Positions 1 to 7,498 of a DNA stretch of 27,272 nt are shown here, piece after piece. Source of the stretch: JADLEX01 sp964586775 (GTDB lineage: Bacteria; Lernaellota; Lernaellaia; JACKCT01); the NCBI GenBank assembly GCA_964586775.1, contig CAZPJD010000124.1, positions 1 through 27,272 on the forward strand, read 5' to 3'. The translations under genes and the position numbers were made by a program. Below the pieces are notes generated by a model, which was not told the origin of the DNA, did no database searches, and saw only the letters and a program-made list of their open reading frames with translations. The stretch's first letter is position 1; every line of letters starts with the position of its first letter.

Positions 1-142
1 GCTTCGCCGATTGGCGCTGAATATGCTGAAAAGCGAAACATCCGATCCCAAAATGAGCCTACGAAGAAAAAGGCTCGCGGTCGGATGGAACGGAGACTAT
101 TTGAAAATGGTCCTGGGAGTTTTTTAGATGCGTTTACCCTGG
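1..142 (+). mobile_element. Right end of an ISAs1-like insertion sequence (left part outside the window)
   Basis: The window begins inside a transposase reading frame that stops at 127. Directly after the stop is a segment (128-142, ATGCGTTTACCCTGG) that resembles the terminal inverted repeat of ISAs1-type elements, which from memory begin with CAGGG or CCAGGG on the other strand. I therefore place the IS boundary at about 140-142. The left end and any target-site duplication cannot be checked here. Local base composition (about 50% GC in the first 60 bases) is far below the rest of the window, as expected for transferred DNA. The transposase part is better supported than the exact boundary. 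Confidence 0.5.
2..127 (+). pseudogene. ISAs1-family transposase, C-terminal fragment cut by the window edge
   Basis: Frame 2 is open from the first base to the TAG at 125-127 and encodes about 41 residues. It starts LRRLALNMLKSE, continues with a basic SLRRKRLAVGW stretch, and ends NGDYLKMVLGVF. This pattern (RRxALNxLK, then a K/R-rich turn, then GW-x-x-DYL) is the usual C-terminus of ISAs1/H-repeat-type DDE transposases. It lacks a start only because the window starts inside it, so it may be intact in the genome. Its stop is immediately followed by the ATG of the next ORF. Family assignment is by recognition of the C-terminal motif; the catalytic DDE residues lie upstream and are not visible. 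Confidence 0.7.
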
Positions 143-559
143 AGTCCGTATAAGAAACACAAACATCCCGACATTGCGCAGCAGCGGTTTCCCGACTCCT
201 CGTACGGCGGGCGTGTCAACCCTCGGCCCGAACTCGCGCTGGAGTCAAAAGGAAGCATTCGGCCTTGGGCCGTTCAATCCCATTACGATCACGCGGGCTG
301 GTACATCGTCTGGCGATACCTGGTCGATCCGACCAAAGCCGTCAACGGCTCCGAGGTGGTCGTGTGGAGGGTTGATTTGGCGTTCGTCGAGAAGTCCGAT
401 TGGAAATATGAAAAGAGCGGCGCCGGCGAGTCCGGCGGTGGTCGCACGCATACGTTCGGATTGAAAAATCCCGCTCGGAAACTGAAGGGATGCGCCGTGT
501 ACGCGCTGCCGAACGTCGCGATCCGTAACGGGCGCCCCACCCTTGCGGGGCCGGACTGA
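128..559 (+). CDS. Hypothetical protein, possibly a gene fragment next to the IS end
   Basis: This 143-codon frame is open from an ATG touching the transposase stop to a TGA at 557-559. I do not recognise the family. The protein looks like a real folded product from about residue 35 on: aromatic-rich beta-type segments (GWYIVWRYLVDP, VVVWRVDLAFVE), then a Gly/Ser loop and GRTHTFGLKNP. The first five codons coincide with the putative IS inverted repeat, and no Shine-Dalgarno sequence precedes the ATG. The native start was therefore probably lost or lies further in, and the gene may be the 3' part of a host gene interrupted by the IS. It shows no signal peptide and no membrane segment. The composition is less GC-rich than that of downstream genes. 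Confidence 0.45.
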   Translation: MRLPWSPYKKHKHPDIAQQRFPDSSYGGRVNPRPELALESKGSIRPWAVQSHYDHAGWYIVWRYLVDPTKAVNGSEVVVWRVDLAFVEKSDWKYEKSGAGESGGGRTHTFGLKNPARKLKGCAVYALPNVAIRNGRPTLAGPD

Positions 560-603
560 CTCTCGCGGGGTTTCGCGTTCTCAGTCACCCAGGATTTTCA
601 CGC

Positions 604-1449
604 TCACGGCGCGTCGCGCACGGCCGCGACGTCGGCGAGGCACGCGTTGTCGAGGCCGAGCGGGTCGGTGTTGCCGCCCGCCAGTCGGTCGGCCAGCAGT
701 TCCACGATCGACGCACCCTCGTAAGCCCAGTACATCAGGCATTCGTCCGAGACGTCGTGATCGCCGTGTGCCTCGTCCTTGTGATCCGTCACCATCGGCA
801 GGCCGTTGTCCACGAGGCCGATGATGTGGCCCAGCTCGTGCGCGAGCACGTGCTGCTCGGCGAGTCGGCACAGCGTGTCCTCAAACGGCAGCGGTGTCGC
901 GCACGAGTCGTCGATGTCGTCCGTGAAGATCGCAAGGTGCCGGTTCGCCCACGCGACACCCAGCACCGTGCCGGGGCCCGCGCCCGCGTCGTAGGACCCG
1001 TCGACGTACAGCAAATGGATCGCGATCGTATCTTCGTCCACGTCGAGGTTGGCGGTCGGCTCGGCGAGCGCGTCGAGGTCGTCGAAGGTCCACACACCTC
1101 CCTCGCCGACGCCGTCGATGGTTTCATCGGCGACCGCTTCGATGCCGCCGGGCTTGTCGATCACATCCGCGTAATACTCGATCACGCCGTCCATCGCGTC
1201 TTCGCGCGGGCCGTAGCCGGCGACGGCGTCGATCTCGAAGACGAGCCGGGGATACGGCTCGGCGCGCAGGTAGTTCGCAACGCGGTCCTCGCCCGTGCCG
1301 CCGCCATCGTCGTCGTCGGCATCGTCGTCGCCGTTCCCGCCGCCGTCGGAGTCGACCGAGCCGGAATCGTCGTCGTCATCGCCGCAAGCGGCGAAACTCA
1401 TCGAGGCCGCGAGCGCGAACACCACCGCCGTGAAGAAGCGTTTCGTCAT
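604..1449 (-). CDS. Asp-tethered lipoprotein with a metzincin/snapalysin-like zinc protease motif
   Basis: This 281-residue secreted protein has a signal peptide, a lipobox ending in Cys22, and a long Asp/Gly linker (about 24-55). The globular part contains HELGH (204-208) followed by G211 and D214, i.e. HExxHxxGxxD, the zinc site of snapalysin-type (M7) and some metzincin proteases in which Asp replaces the third His. CLMYW at 237-241 fits a Met-turn. Cysteines at 183, 194, 237 and 270 may form disulfides. I chose the ATG at 1449 because the signal peptide begins there; an in-frame ATG at 1485 would add a hydrophilic leader. No Shine-Dalgarno sequence precedes 1449, but a -10 box lies 6 nt upstream, suggesting leaderless translation. 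It is likely an outer-membrane or surface protease of unknown substrate. Confidence 0.8.
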   Translation of the reverse strand: MTKRFFTAVVFALAASMSFAACGDDDDDSGSVDSDGGGNGDDDADDDDGGGTGEDRVANYLRAEPYPRLVFEIDAVAGYGPREDAMDGVIEYYADVIDKPGGIEAVADETIDGVGEGGVWTFDDLDALAEPTANLDVDEDTIAIHLLYVDGSYDAGAGPGTVLGVAWANRHLAIFTDDIDDSCATPLPFEDTLCRLAEQHVLAHELGHIIGLVDNGLPMVTDHKDEAHGDHDVSDECLMYWAYEGASIVELLADRLAGGNTDPLGLDNACLADVAAVRDAP

Positions 1450-1455
1450 GGGGAA

Positions 1456-1484
1456 ATTGTAAGAGGGCGGTTCGCGCGCGTCCA
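1456..1484 (-). promoter_or_regulatory. Sigma-70-like promoter of the metalloprotease lipoprotein gene
   Basis: On the minus strand a TGGACG box (1484-1479), a 17-nt spacer and TACAAT (1461-1456) are followed by only 6 nt before the ATG at 1449. Transcription from the usual +1 position would begin at or within a base of the A of the start codon, giving a leaderless message. This agrees with the missing Shine-Dalgarno sequence. Confidence 0.55.
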
Positions 1485-1501
1485 TGATCTGCGCAATGCG
1501 C

Positions 1502-3241
1502 TCAAAACACCGCCCGCCAATCGGCGCGGATCGCGTTGCCGCAGCGGTCCTCGGCGCTCGCGCGTACGGCGTGTTCGCCGCTGTCCAATCCGTTCCGGGC
1601 CGCGAAGTACGCCTCGCCCGACCGTTCGTGCACGTCCATCACCGCGAGCTTGCCGTCCACCTCGACGCGCAGCGTCTCCCACTCCACGCCGCAGATCGCG
1701 TCCGTCACACGCACGCCGGGCGGGGTCGGCGGCGCCCTGCGCCGTTTTCGCGTCACGCCCGCGCGCGCGGCGATGGCCTCGATGCGCGGCGGGGCTTCGT
1801 CGCGCAGCAGACACAGCTCGCCCCCCGCCTCGTCGACGTCGCCTTCCATCGTGTCGGCGAAGGAATCGTGCGCGCGGCCCAGGAACTTCACACCGCGCCC
1901 CGACACGCGCGCGATCGCGAGGCGCTCGGGGTCCGCGTCCACATTCGCCAGAGACCACACCACGCGCAGCTGACGGCGAAGTTGCACATCCGGGGCGCGC
2001 ACGGCCACGCACTCATCCACCGCCGAGGTGTGGGCGCGACCGATGTCGTCGAGCGACACGCGGATCGGCTCGTAAAGGCTCTTCGCATCGGCGCGCAGCG
2101 AGACGCGACCGCCCGGCGTCGAGACCGCGCCGTGGTGATCGAGCACGTCCCGGCCGGCACCGCGCGGCCACGGACGGCGCGCGGCGTCGGGGCTTGCGAT
2201 CACCTCGACGGGCACGCTCATCGCGTCGGCGTTGCCCGCGGCGTCGAAGACCTCGACGCGAATCTCGTGCACGCCCAGCGGCAGGTCGGCCAGCGTGCCG
2301 GCGTCGGGTGCGGCAAAATGCGGGAGCTTCGCGGGGTAGGGGTTGTACACGCGAAAGAAACGCGCTTTGCCGACGACATCGACGTGCGTCTGCTCGACGC
2401 TCGGCTCCTCGTAAGAGAATCGCTCGAAGCGCGTCTCGAAACGCACCGTTCCGCCCGCTGACCAAGTGAGCCGGTACGGCGATAAATCCCGTCCGCCGCT
2501 CGTGTGGCGGTCGCTCGCATCGACCGAAATACCCACGCGGCCACTCACGCGGAGCGGCGCGTCCGGCGGCGCCGCGCGCGACACCGTCACGGGCGCGAGG
2601 CCACCGTCGGCGTTCGCCCACTCGTCCGCGGGAACCAGCGCGATCGCGTCGATGCGCGGCGGCGTCGCATCGGGCACGGCGAGGCCGTTCGTGAGGGGGT
2701 TGATGGGATCCGAATCGTTCGCGCGCAGCTCGAAGTGAAGGTGTGGCGCTCGTGTGCCGGTCTTGCCGCCGAAGGCGATCACCTCACCGCGCCGGATCGC
2801 CACGTGGTTCTCCCAGTCCTCGAAGTAGTAGTCGAGGTTTTCGCGGCCCGTCGTGCGGCGCAGATCGTCCACGATCTTCTCGATGCGGTCGCTGAAGCGG
2901 TCGAGGTGCGCGTACACCGACACGCGCCCATCGGCGTGCATCACGTAAAGACCGTAGCCGTAACCGTATTTCGACACGCGCACGCGGCGCAGCCAGCCGT
3001 CGGCGATCGCGACGACGGGAATCGTCCCCACGCGCCCGAAGAGTGAAATGTCGAGGCCGCCGTGCGGGTGGCCGTTGCGTTTGTCGAAGAGCACCGAGGT
3101 CACGAGCGGATCGGCACGCAATGGCCATTCGTAGGTCGGAGGCGCGACCTGCGCCCACGCCGAGGTGGCGACGACGCACACGACGACGGCGATCGCCGCG
3201 ACGCGATTGATCGAACGGCACATTTTTGTCATCATTTTCAC
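1502..3241 (-). CDS. Secreted M23-family (LytM/lysostaphin-like) peptidase with a long C-terminal region
   Basis: This 579-residue protein has an N-terminal signal sequence (about 11-30, ending AWA-Q). The M23 zinc endopeptidase core is complete: H60-GGL-D64, Y110-A-H112 and H167-L-H169-F, the expected HxxxD, catalytic His and HxH ligands. The segment between H112 and the HLH motif is about 20 residues longer than usual and helix-like (DRIEKIVDDLRR). Residues after about 190 form a large beta-rich region with repeated 'PPRIDAIA' and 'GEHAVRASAEDRCGN'-type Ig-like strands. M23 enzymes cut peptidoglycan cross-links or, when degenerate, act as activators; the intact ligands favour an active enzyme in the periplasm or outside. 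The start is a GTG at 3241; in-frame ATGs at 3235 and 3232 are alternatives. The 52-nt gap to the metalloprotease gene contains that gene's promoter, so they may be separate units. Confidence 0.88.
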   Translation of the reverse strand: MKMMTKMCRSINRVAAIAVVVCVVATSAWAQVAPPTYEWPLRADPLVTSVLFDKRNGHPHGGLDISLFGRVGTIPVVAIADGWLRRVRVSKYGYGYGLYVMHADGRVSVYAHLDRFSDRIEKIVDDLRRTTGRENLDYYFEDWENHVAIRRGEVIAFGGKTGTRAPHLHFELRANDSDPINPLTNGLAVPDATPPRIDAIALVPADEWANADGGLAPVTVSRAAPPDAPLRVSGRVGISVDASDRHTSGGRDLSPYRLTWSAGGTVRFETRFERFSYEEPSVEQTHVDVVGKARFFRVYNPYPAKLPHFAAPDAGTLADLPLGVHEIRVEVFDAAGNADAMSVPVEVIASPDAARRPWPRGAGRDVLDHHGAVSTPGGRVSLRADAKSLYEPIRVSLDDIGRAHTSAVDECVAVRAPDVQLRRQLRVVWSLANVDADPERLAIARVSGRGVKFLGRAHDSFADTMEGDVDEAGGELCLLRDEAPPRIEAIAARAGVTRKRRRAPPTPPGVRVTDAICGVEWETLRVEVDGKLAVMDVHERSGEAYFAARNGLDSGEHAVRASAEDRCGNAIRADWRAVF

Positions 3242-3349
3242 CCGCGTTTCTGCCGATACGGGTGGTGCGGGGTTTCCGAACGAACAATGCGTTTCGCGCG
3301 CACGGCCGCTTGGGCCGATCTTTCATGGCGCGACGCGAGGGGTGACGAC

Positions 3350-4240
3350 GTGGGCAACATCGAAAAAGTCCTGGTGGTCGACGACGATCCGATGATCGTA
3401 CTGATGCTGGAGCACGCGCTCAAGACCGCGGACTTCCAGGTGCTCAAGGCGAACGACGGCGAGACCGCGTGGGGGATCTTCCGCGTCGAGCGGCCGTTTC
3501 TGGTGCTGACCGACGTCGAGATGCCCGGCGGCGACGGCGTTTCGCTGCTGCGTCGGGTCAAGGACGAAGACCCGGACACCATCGTCGTGGTCATCACCGG
3601 CAGCGAGTCCGAGGATTACGTGATCGAGACGCTGCGCGCCGGCGGCGACAACTTCCTGAAAAAGCCCCTCGATCTGCCCCCGTTGCTGACGATGGTGCGC
3701 GAGTACCGCGAGATCGCCTCGCGCGAGAACTTCCTCAAGAGCGCTCGGCGCAGCCTCGACCGGCTCGATCTGTCGCTCACGCTGCCCAGCGATCCCGACC
3801 TGCTCGCGTCCGCGGCGCAGCTCATCGAACACGAGCTGGAGCCCTTTCTGAAAAAGGACGACCGGCTCGCCGTGCGCCTGGGCGTGTACGAGATGCTGCA
3901 AAACGCGCTGGAACACGGCAACTTCGAGCTGACGAGCGTCGACAAGGCTGCGGTGCTCGAAAAAGGCGGTATGGCCGACAAGCTGCGCGAGCTGCGCGCG
4001 CATCCGGTGCTCGGAAAACGCATGATCTCCGTCAGACTCTCCGCCGATGCCGGCCAATGCCAGATCGCGATCCGCGACGAGGGCAAGGGATTCGACTGGC
4101 GCGCGTGGCTTGACGGCGGTGGCGGAGGACTCACGGAAGCCAGCGGGCGCGGTCTGCTCATCACGCGCGTATATTTCGACAAACTGCACTACAACGAGGC
4201 CGGCAACGAAGTCACCCTCGTCAAACGGCTGTCATCGTGA
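3350..4240 (+). CDS. Response regulator with C-terminal RsbW-like ATPase domain
   Basis: This 296-residue protein combines a receiver domain with a GHKL ATPase and has no DHp (histidine) domain. Receiver residues are the acidic cluster D11-D13, phospho-acceptor D55 (LTDVEMPG), T83 and K104/K105. The ATPase part shows an N box (YEMLQNALEHGN, N185), a G1 box (RDEGKGFDW, D243) and a G2-like GRGLL (267-271). It resembles anti-sigma/serine-kinase (RsbW/SpoIIAB) domains rather than a sensor kinase. A plausible role is phosphorylation-controlled regulation of a sigma factor or anti-sigma antagonist. I chose GTG 3350 because GAGGGG lies about 8 nt upstream; the open frame extends back to 3062 and an ATG at 3287 has no such site. 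The stop is one nucleotide before the next start, implying translational coupling. A cognate sensor kinase is not visible. Confidence 0.85.
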   Translation: MGNIEKVLVVDDDPMIVLMLEHALKTADFQVLKANDGETAWGIFRVERPFLVLTDVEMPGGDGVSLLRRVKDEDPDTIVVVITGSESEDYVIETLRAGGDNFLKKPLDLPPLLTMVREYREIASRENFLKSARRSLDRLDLSLTLPSDPDLLASAAQLIEHELEPFLKKDDRLAVRLGVYEMLQNALEHGNFELTSVDKAAVLEKGGMADKLRELRAHPVLGKRMISVRLSADAGQCQIAIRDEGKGFDWRAWLDGGGGGLTEASGRGLLITRVYFDKLHYNEAGNEVTLVKRLSS

Positions 4241-4241
4241 G

Positions 4242-5354
4242 GTGACGGCACTCGGCCGCGTATCGGCGAGCGTCGTCGCGCTGGTGGCGCTGGCTTCGTT
4301 CGCCTCCTGCACCCTCGGCCGCGTGCTGTGGTATCGCAATTCCGGCGTCGAAGACGGGAAGATCTTCGACGCGCGCGAGATGCACCCGTCCCCCATGCCC
4401 TTCGCGTTCGACGAAGCACCCGACGCCGCCACGCGCCGCGTTCGCGTCACCCTCGGCGGCGAGACCTTCGACCTCGACGACGCGATGGCGAAAAACGACA
4501 CCCTCGCGCTGCTCGTTCTGCGTCACGACAAACTGGTGTACGAGCGCTACTTCAACGGCCATTCGCGCAAGGCGCGGTCGATGTCGTTCTCGATGGCCAA
4601 GTCGTTCACGTCGATTCTGCTCGGCCAGGCGATCGACGACGGCAAGATCGCGCTCGACGAGCCCGTGACGTCGCGTGTGCCCGAATTGTCCGAACGCGGC
4701 TTCGACCGCGTTCGTCTCGCGCATCTGCTACAGATGACCGGCGGCACCAACTATCGCGAGAGCGATTGGCCCACGGGCCGGCATCCGCACTTCTATTACA
4801 CCGAGCGTCTCGAACCGGCGCTGTTTCGCCTGCGCGTGGTGGACGAGCCCGGCACGCGCTGGCGCTATCGCAGCGGCGAGACGCAGCTCCTCGGCCTCGC
4901 GCTCGCGCGTGCGCTCGCGCCGGAGACGATCACGTCGTACATGGACCGCCGCCTGTGGATGCCGCTGGGGATGGAGTCGGAAGGGTATTGGTCGCTCGAC
5001 AGCGACGAGGGCGGGCTCGAAAAGGTGTTCTGCTGCCTGACGGCGCGCGCGCGGGATTTCCTGAAGTTCGGCCGGCTCATGCTGCGCGGCGGCGATTGGC
5101 AGGGCACGCAGCTCGTCTCGCGCGAGTGGGTCGCGGAGTCGACAAGCCTCGACGATTCCGAGGGCAGCCCGTGGGACTATCAATACGCGTGGTGGATCGC
5201 ATCGCGCGACGGCGACTTCTTCGCGGGCGGCCACCTGGGCCAGTACCTCTACGTCAGCCCCCGGCGCGACGCGGTGCTGCTGCGCCTGGGCACGTCGCGC
5301 GGAAAGTGGTCACGCGACGAGTGGCGGGCGCTGCTGTCCCTCATGATGAATTAG
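4242..5354 (+). CDS. Serine hydrolase lipoprotein of the beta-lactamase/S12 (6-aminohexanoate-dimer-hydrolase-like) family
   Basis: This 370-residue protein begins at a GTG one nucleotide after the upstream stop; no better start exists before the signal peptide. The lipoprotein signal ends ASFASC (Cys23). The serine beta-lactamase/EstB fold is shown by S117-M-A-K120 (SxxK), a YRSGE motif for the Tyr-x-Ser/Asn site, and GGHLGQ near the C-terminus in place of the KTG box (HxG is usual in esterase and NylB-like members). Length fits the family. It probably hydrolyses an ester, amide or peptide in the periplasm; the substrate cannot be read from sequence. Coupling to the response regulator is the main functional hint. 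Confidence 0.85.
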   Translation: MTALGRVSASVVALVALASFASCTLGRVLWYRNSGVEDGKIFDAREMHPSPMPFAFDEAPDAATRRVRVTLGGETFDLDDAMAKNDTLALLVLRHDKLVYERYFNGHSRKARSMSFSMAKSFTSILLGQAIDDGKIALDEPVTSRVPELSERGFDRVRLAHLLQMTGGTNYRESDWPTGRHPHFYYTERLEPALFRLRVVDEPGTRWRYRSGETQLLGLALARALAPETITSYMDRRLWMPLGMESEGYWSLDSDEGGLEKVFCCLTARARDFLKFGRLMLRGGDWQGTQLVSREWVAESTSLDDSEGSPWDYQYAWWIASRDGDFFAGGHLGQYLYVSPRRDAVLLRLGTSRGKWSRDEWRALLSLMMN

Positions 5355-5374
5355 TCGCGCCTGAATTATTCCCC

Positions 5375-5734
5375 TCACGCGACGGCCGACGCCAACCATC
5401 GCGTTCGCGGGATGTGAATCGCCGTTTTCAGCTCGAGAATCCGCGAATACAGGCGTTCGGGAACGCGGACAAAAATGCGGACCCTGATGGCACGGAGCAG
5501 TTTGCCCAGAGCCTGCCCCGAGCGCGCCGAAGGGTTGAACCCGCAAGCCGCGAGCGTCGCGTTGATCGCGTCGCCGTCGGCGCCCTTGAGGTGACACCGG
5601 ATCATCCGGTGATCGTAGTTTGTGTGCCCAATTATCGGCTCGATTGCCGCCCGTCGCCGCCGTCTTTTTCGCTCCGCCCTTGACGGCGTCCCATACCGCT
5701 GCCCGGCCATGTGGACGCGCGTTTCGCCGCGCAC
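5375..5734 (-). pseudogene. IS5-family transposase remnant (C-terminal part)
   Basis: This 119-codon minus-strand frame contains a clear IS5-type transposase C-terminus: a VHMAGQ segment, a basic run (RKRRRRRAAIEPIIGH), then DHRM, HLKGADGDAINATLAACGFN and a Leu/Arg-rich tail. The RRR-AIEPxIGH...DHRM...L-GDAxNA pattern is typical of the last third of the DDE domain around the catalytic Glu. The first two thirds of the transposase are missing, and the C-terminal tail differs from the normal LLLRWLxxL pattern, so this is a decayed fragment. It fills the whole gap between the serine hydrolase and the anti-sigma gene. Terminal repeats were not identified. Confidence 0.8.
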
Positions 5735-5755
5735 GGGGCGCGGCCCGGCAAACCG

Positions 5756-7489
5756 TCAGCGAACGAATTCAACGCGCAGGTTCGCGGGCACGGGGCCTTC
5801 GAGGTCCACGACCACGAGGGCGTAAGGCTGCGTGAACGCCTCGGTGACCATCGAGCCGGGGGCGGGCTGCGTCTCGCGCAGGCGCACGATCAACCGATCC
5901 CCGACGCGTTTGACGCCGATGATGTCCACGGCGAATCCGCCGGTGGGGCGGCTGCCGATCGCGACGCCGACGACGACCTGGCGCGAAAAGTCGACCGGGG
6001 GCACCGGCGGCGGCGAGGCCAGCGGCGTGTGGACGCGGCCCCAGAGCTGCTCCCACGACGCTTCGTCGCGCACGAGTACGCGCTGCGCGCGCGTCCAGCC
6101 GGAATATTGACCCTCGAACTCGGCGATGACCGCCGCCTCGACGAGCCGGCCTTCGTCGGGTTTCGCCTCGACGCGCTCGGCCCGCCGCGACGCGGCGCCC
6201 GCGCCCCGGCCTTCGCCGCCCGTGCGCACCGCGCCGAGCACGCGCGCGCCCGTCCCGTAACCGGCGGGCTGCATCCGCGCGGCAAGGCCCGTCTCGGCCT
6301 CTTCTTCCTCGGCGAGCAATTCGTTTTCGAGGTCGGCCTCGTCGCGGTCCTCGGCGGTGTCGTCCACGATGTAAGGCGGAATGCTCATCTGGTCGTCGGC
6401 GTAGGTGACGAATCCCGACGACACGGGCTGAAAGCCCATACCGCGATCCATGCCGCCGAAGAACGCACCCGGCGACTCTTCGAAGGGCGCGGCGGCCATG
6501 ACCGGCGGCGGTGCGGTGGCCGGTGCGGGCCTTTGCGGCGCTTCGTCCTTCGCGGCCACCTTCTGATCGGTCTTGGTCCCGACCTTCTTCGCGGTCCGCG
6601 CGTCGTCGCGCGGAATCGCCGCCGGATGCGGGGCCATCTCGGCGAGCTTCGTTTCCTTTTCGGCGACCGGCGCGACCGCGCCCGCGGATGAAACGGCGCC
6701 GACGGAGCCGAGACCGATCCCACCGCCGCCGCCCGCACTTGCGCCCACACTTGCGCCCGCACTTGCGCCCGCACCTGCGCCCGCGCCCACGAGGCCGCCG
6801 GCCACGTCGCCCGCTCCCGACACTCCGCCCACGAGCATCGGCTGCTCGGGGCCGGAAGGCGGGGCTGCGGCCAATTTGCCCACGACCGCGGTTTCGCCCG
6901 TCCCGGTGGCTTTCGTCGACGCCGCGCCCTTCTTGCCGAGCGCGTCCACGGGGGCGAAGAGCTTGTCCGCCGATTCGTGCGTGGCGGGCGATGGGGCTTC
7001 CGCGGCGGCGACCTCGGCCTTGGGCGCGTCGGCGAGCGCGGCGCGGGTCTCCTCCAGATTTTTCTTCGCCGGTTCGGACGGCTTGGCGAGCGTCACCTCG
7101 TGAACCGTGACGGTCTCGATCTCGCGGGGCAGCGCGCCTTTTTCGGCGACATCGCCGGAGAACTGCGTGAACACGACGAACCCCGCGACGACGGCGATCA
7201 TCGCGGTGGCGTAGACGGGCGATGGCACCGCGGCAAACCATTCGGAAATGCGCGCGAAAAGGCTCGGCCGGCGCGACGTGGCGCGCAGGATGCGCTCGCC
7301 CAGCTCGATCGGCGCCGAAGGCGAGGGCAAATCGACCAGCGCTGCGTGCGCGAAACGCGCGGCCTCGACCTCCTCGGCCATGTGAGGATTGGCGGCGAGC
7401 CACTGCTCGACGCGGCGGGCATGCGCCTCGGGGAGCGACCCCTCGACGTACTCCGCGAGCCAGATTTCCATGTCTTCGTTCGACATCAT
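5756..7489 (-). CDS. Membrane anti-sigma factor with C-terminal PrcB_C-like domain
   Basis: This 577-residue protein lies 9 nt downstream of the ECF sigma gene. Residues 1-85 form a small helical cytoplasmic domain like the N-terminus of anti-sigma factors (MEIWLAEYVEGSLPE...VEQWLAANP) but without the zinc-binding HxxxCxxC; the whole protein has no cysteine. One membrane helix spans about 93-110. A very long Ala/Gly/Pro/Lys-rich linker follows (about 115-455), containing an Ala/Gly/Ser stretch encoded by a 12-bp tandem repeat. The last ~115 residues (SGWTRAQRVLVRDEASWEQLW ... GSRPTGGFAVDI) match the PrcB C-terminal domain found in protease-complex and surface proteins. The inference is that it sequesters the sigma factor and that the periplasmic PrcB_C domain senses a signal. 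ATG 7489 or 7486 are both possible; an AGGGACC upstream fits either. Confidence 0.75.
   Translation of the reverse strand: MMSNEDMEIWLAEYVEGSLPEAHARRVEQWLAANPHMAEEVEAARFAHAALVDLPSPSAPIELGERILRATSRRPSLFARISEWFAAVPSPVYATAMIAVVAGFVVFTQFSGDVAEKGALPREIETVTVHEVTLAKPSEPAKKNLEETRAALADAPKAEVAAAEAPSPATHESADKLFAPVDALGKKGAASTKATGTGETAVVGKLAAAPPSGPEQPMLVGGVSGAGDVAGGLVGAGAGAGASAGASVGASAGGGGGIGLGSVGAVSSAGAVAPVAEKETKLAEMAPHPAAIPRDDARTAKKVGTKTDQKVAAKDEAPQRPAPATAPPPVMAAAPFEESPGAFFGGMDRGMGFQPVSSGFVTYADDQMSIPPYIVDDTAEDRDEADLENELLAEEEEAETGLAARMQPAGYGTGARVLGAVRTGGEGRGAGAASRRAERVEAKPDEGRLVEAAVIAEFEGQYSGWTRAQRVLVRDEASWEQLWGRVHTPLASPPPVPPVDFSRQVVVGVAIGSRPTGGFAVDIIGVKRVGDRLIVRLRETQPAPGSMVTEAFTQPYALVVVDLEGPVPANLRVEFVR
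6731..6790. repeat. Tandem 12-bp repeat inside the anti-sigma linker
   Basis: Four near-identical 12-bp units (GCCCGCACTTGC with single changes) run from 6731 to 6778, followed by a degenerate fifth unit to 6790. They encode alternating Ala/Gly/Ser four-residue units on the minus strand. Because 12 is a multiple of three, gain or loss of a unit changes only linker length, not frame. Confidence 0.8.
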
Positions 7490-7498
7490 CCCAGGTCC

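Noticed and set aside
1450..1485. 12-codon N-terminal extension of the metalloprotease lipoprotein
   Set aside because: It would place a polar leader before the signal peptide and runs across the -10/-35 boxes.
757..2469. Long plus-strand frame opposite the metalloprotease and M23 genes
   Set aside because: It is an Arg/Pro/Ala-rich shadow of GC-rich coding DNA with no domain; the minus-strand genes carry signal peptides and catalytic motifs.
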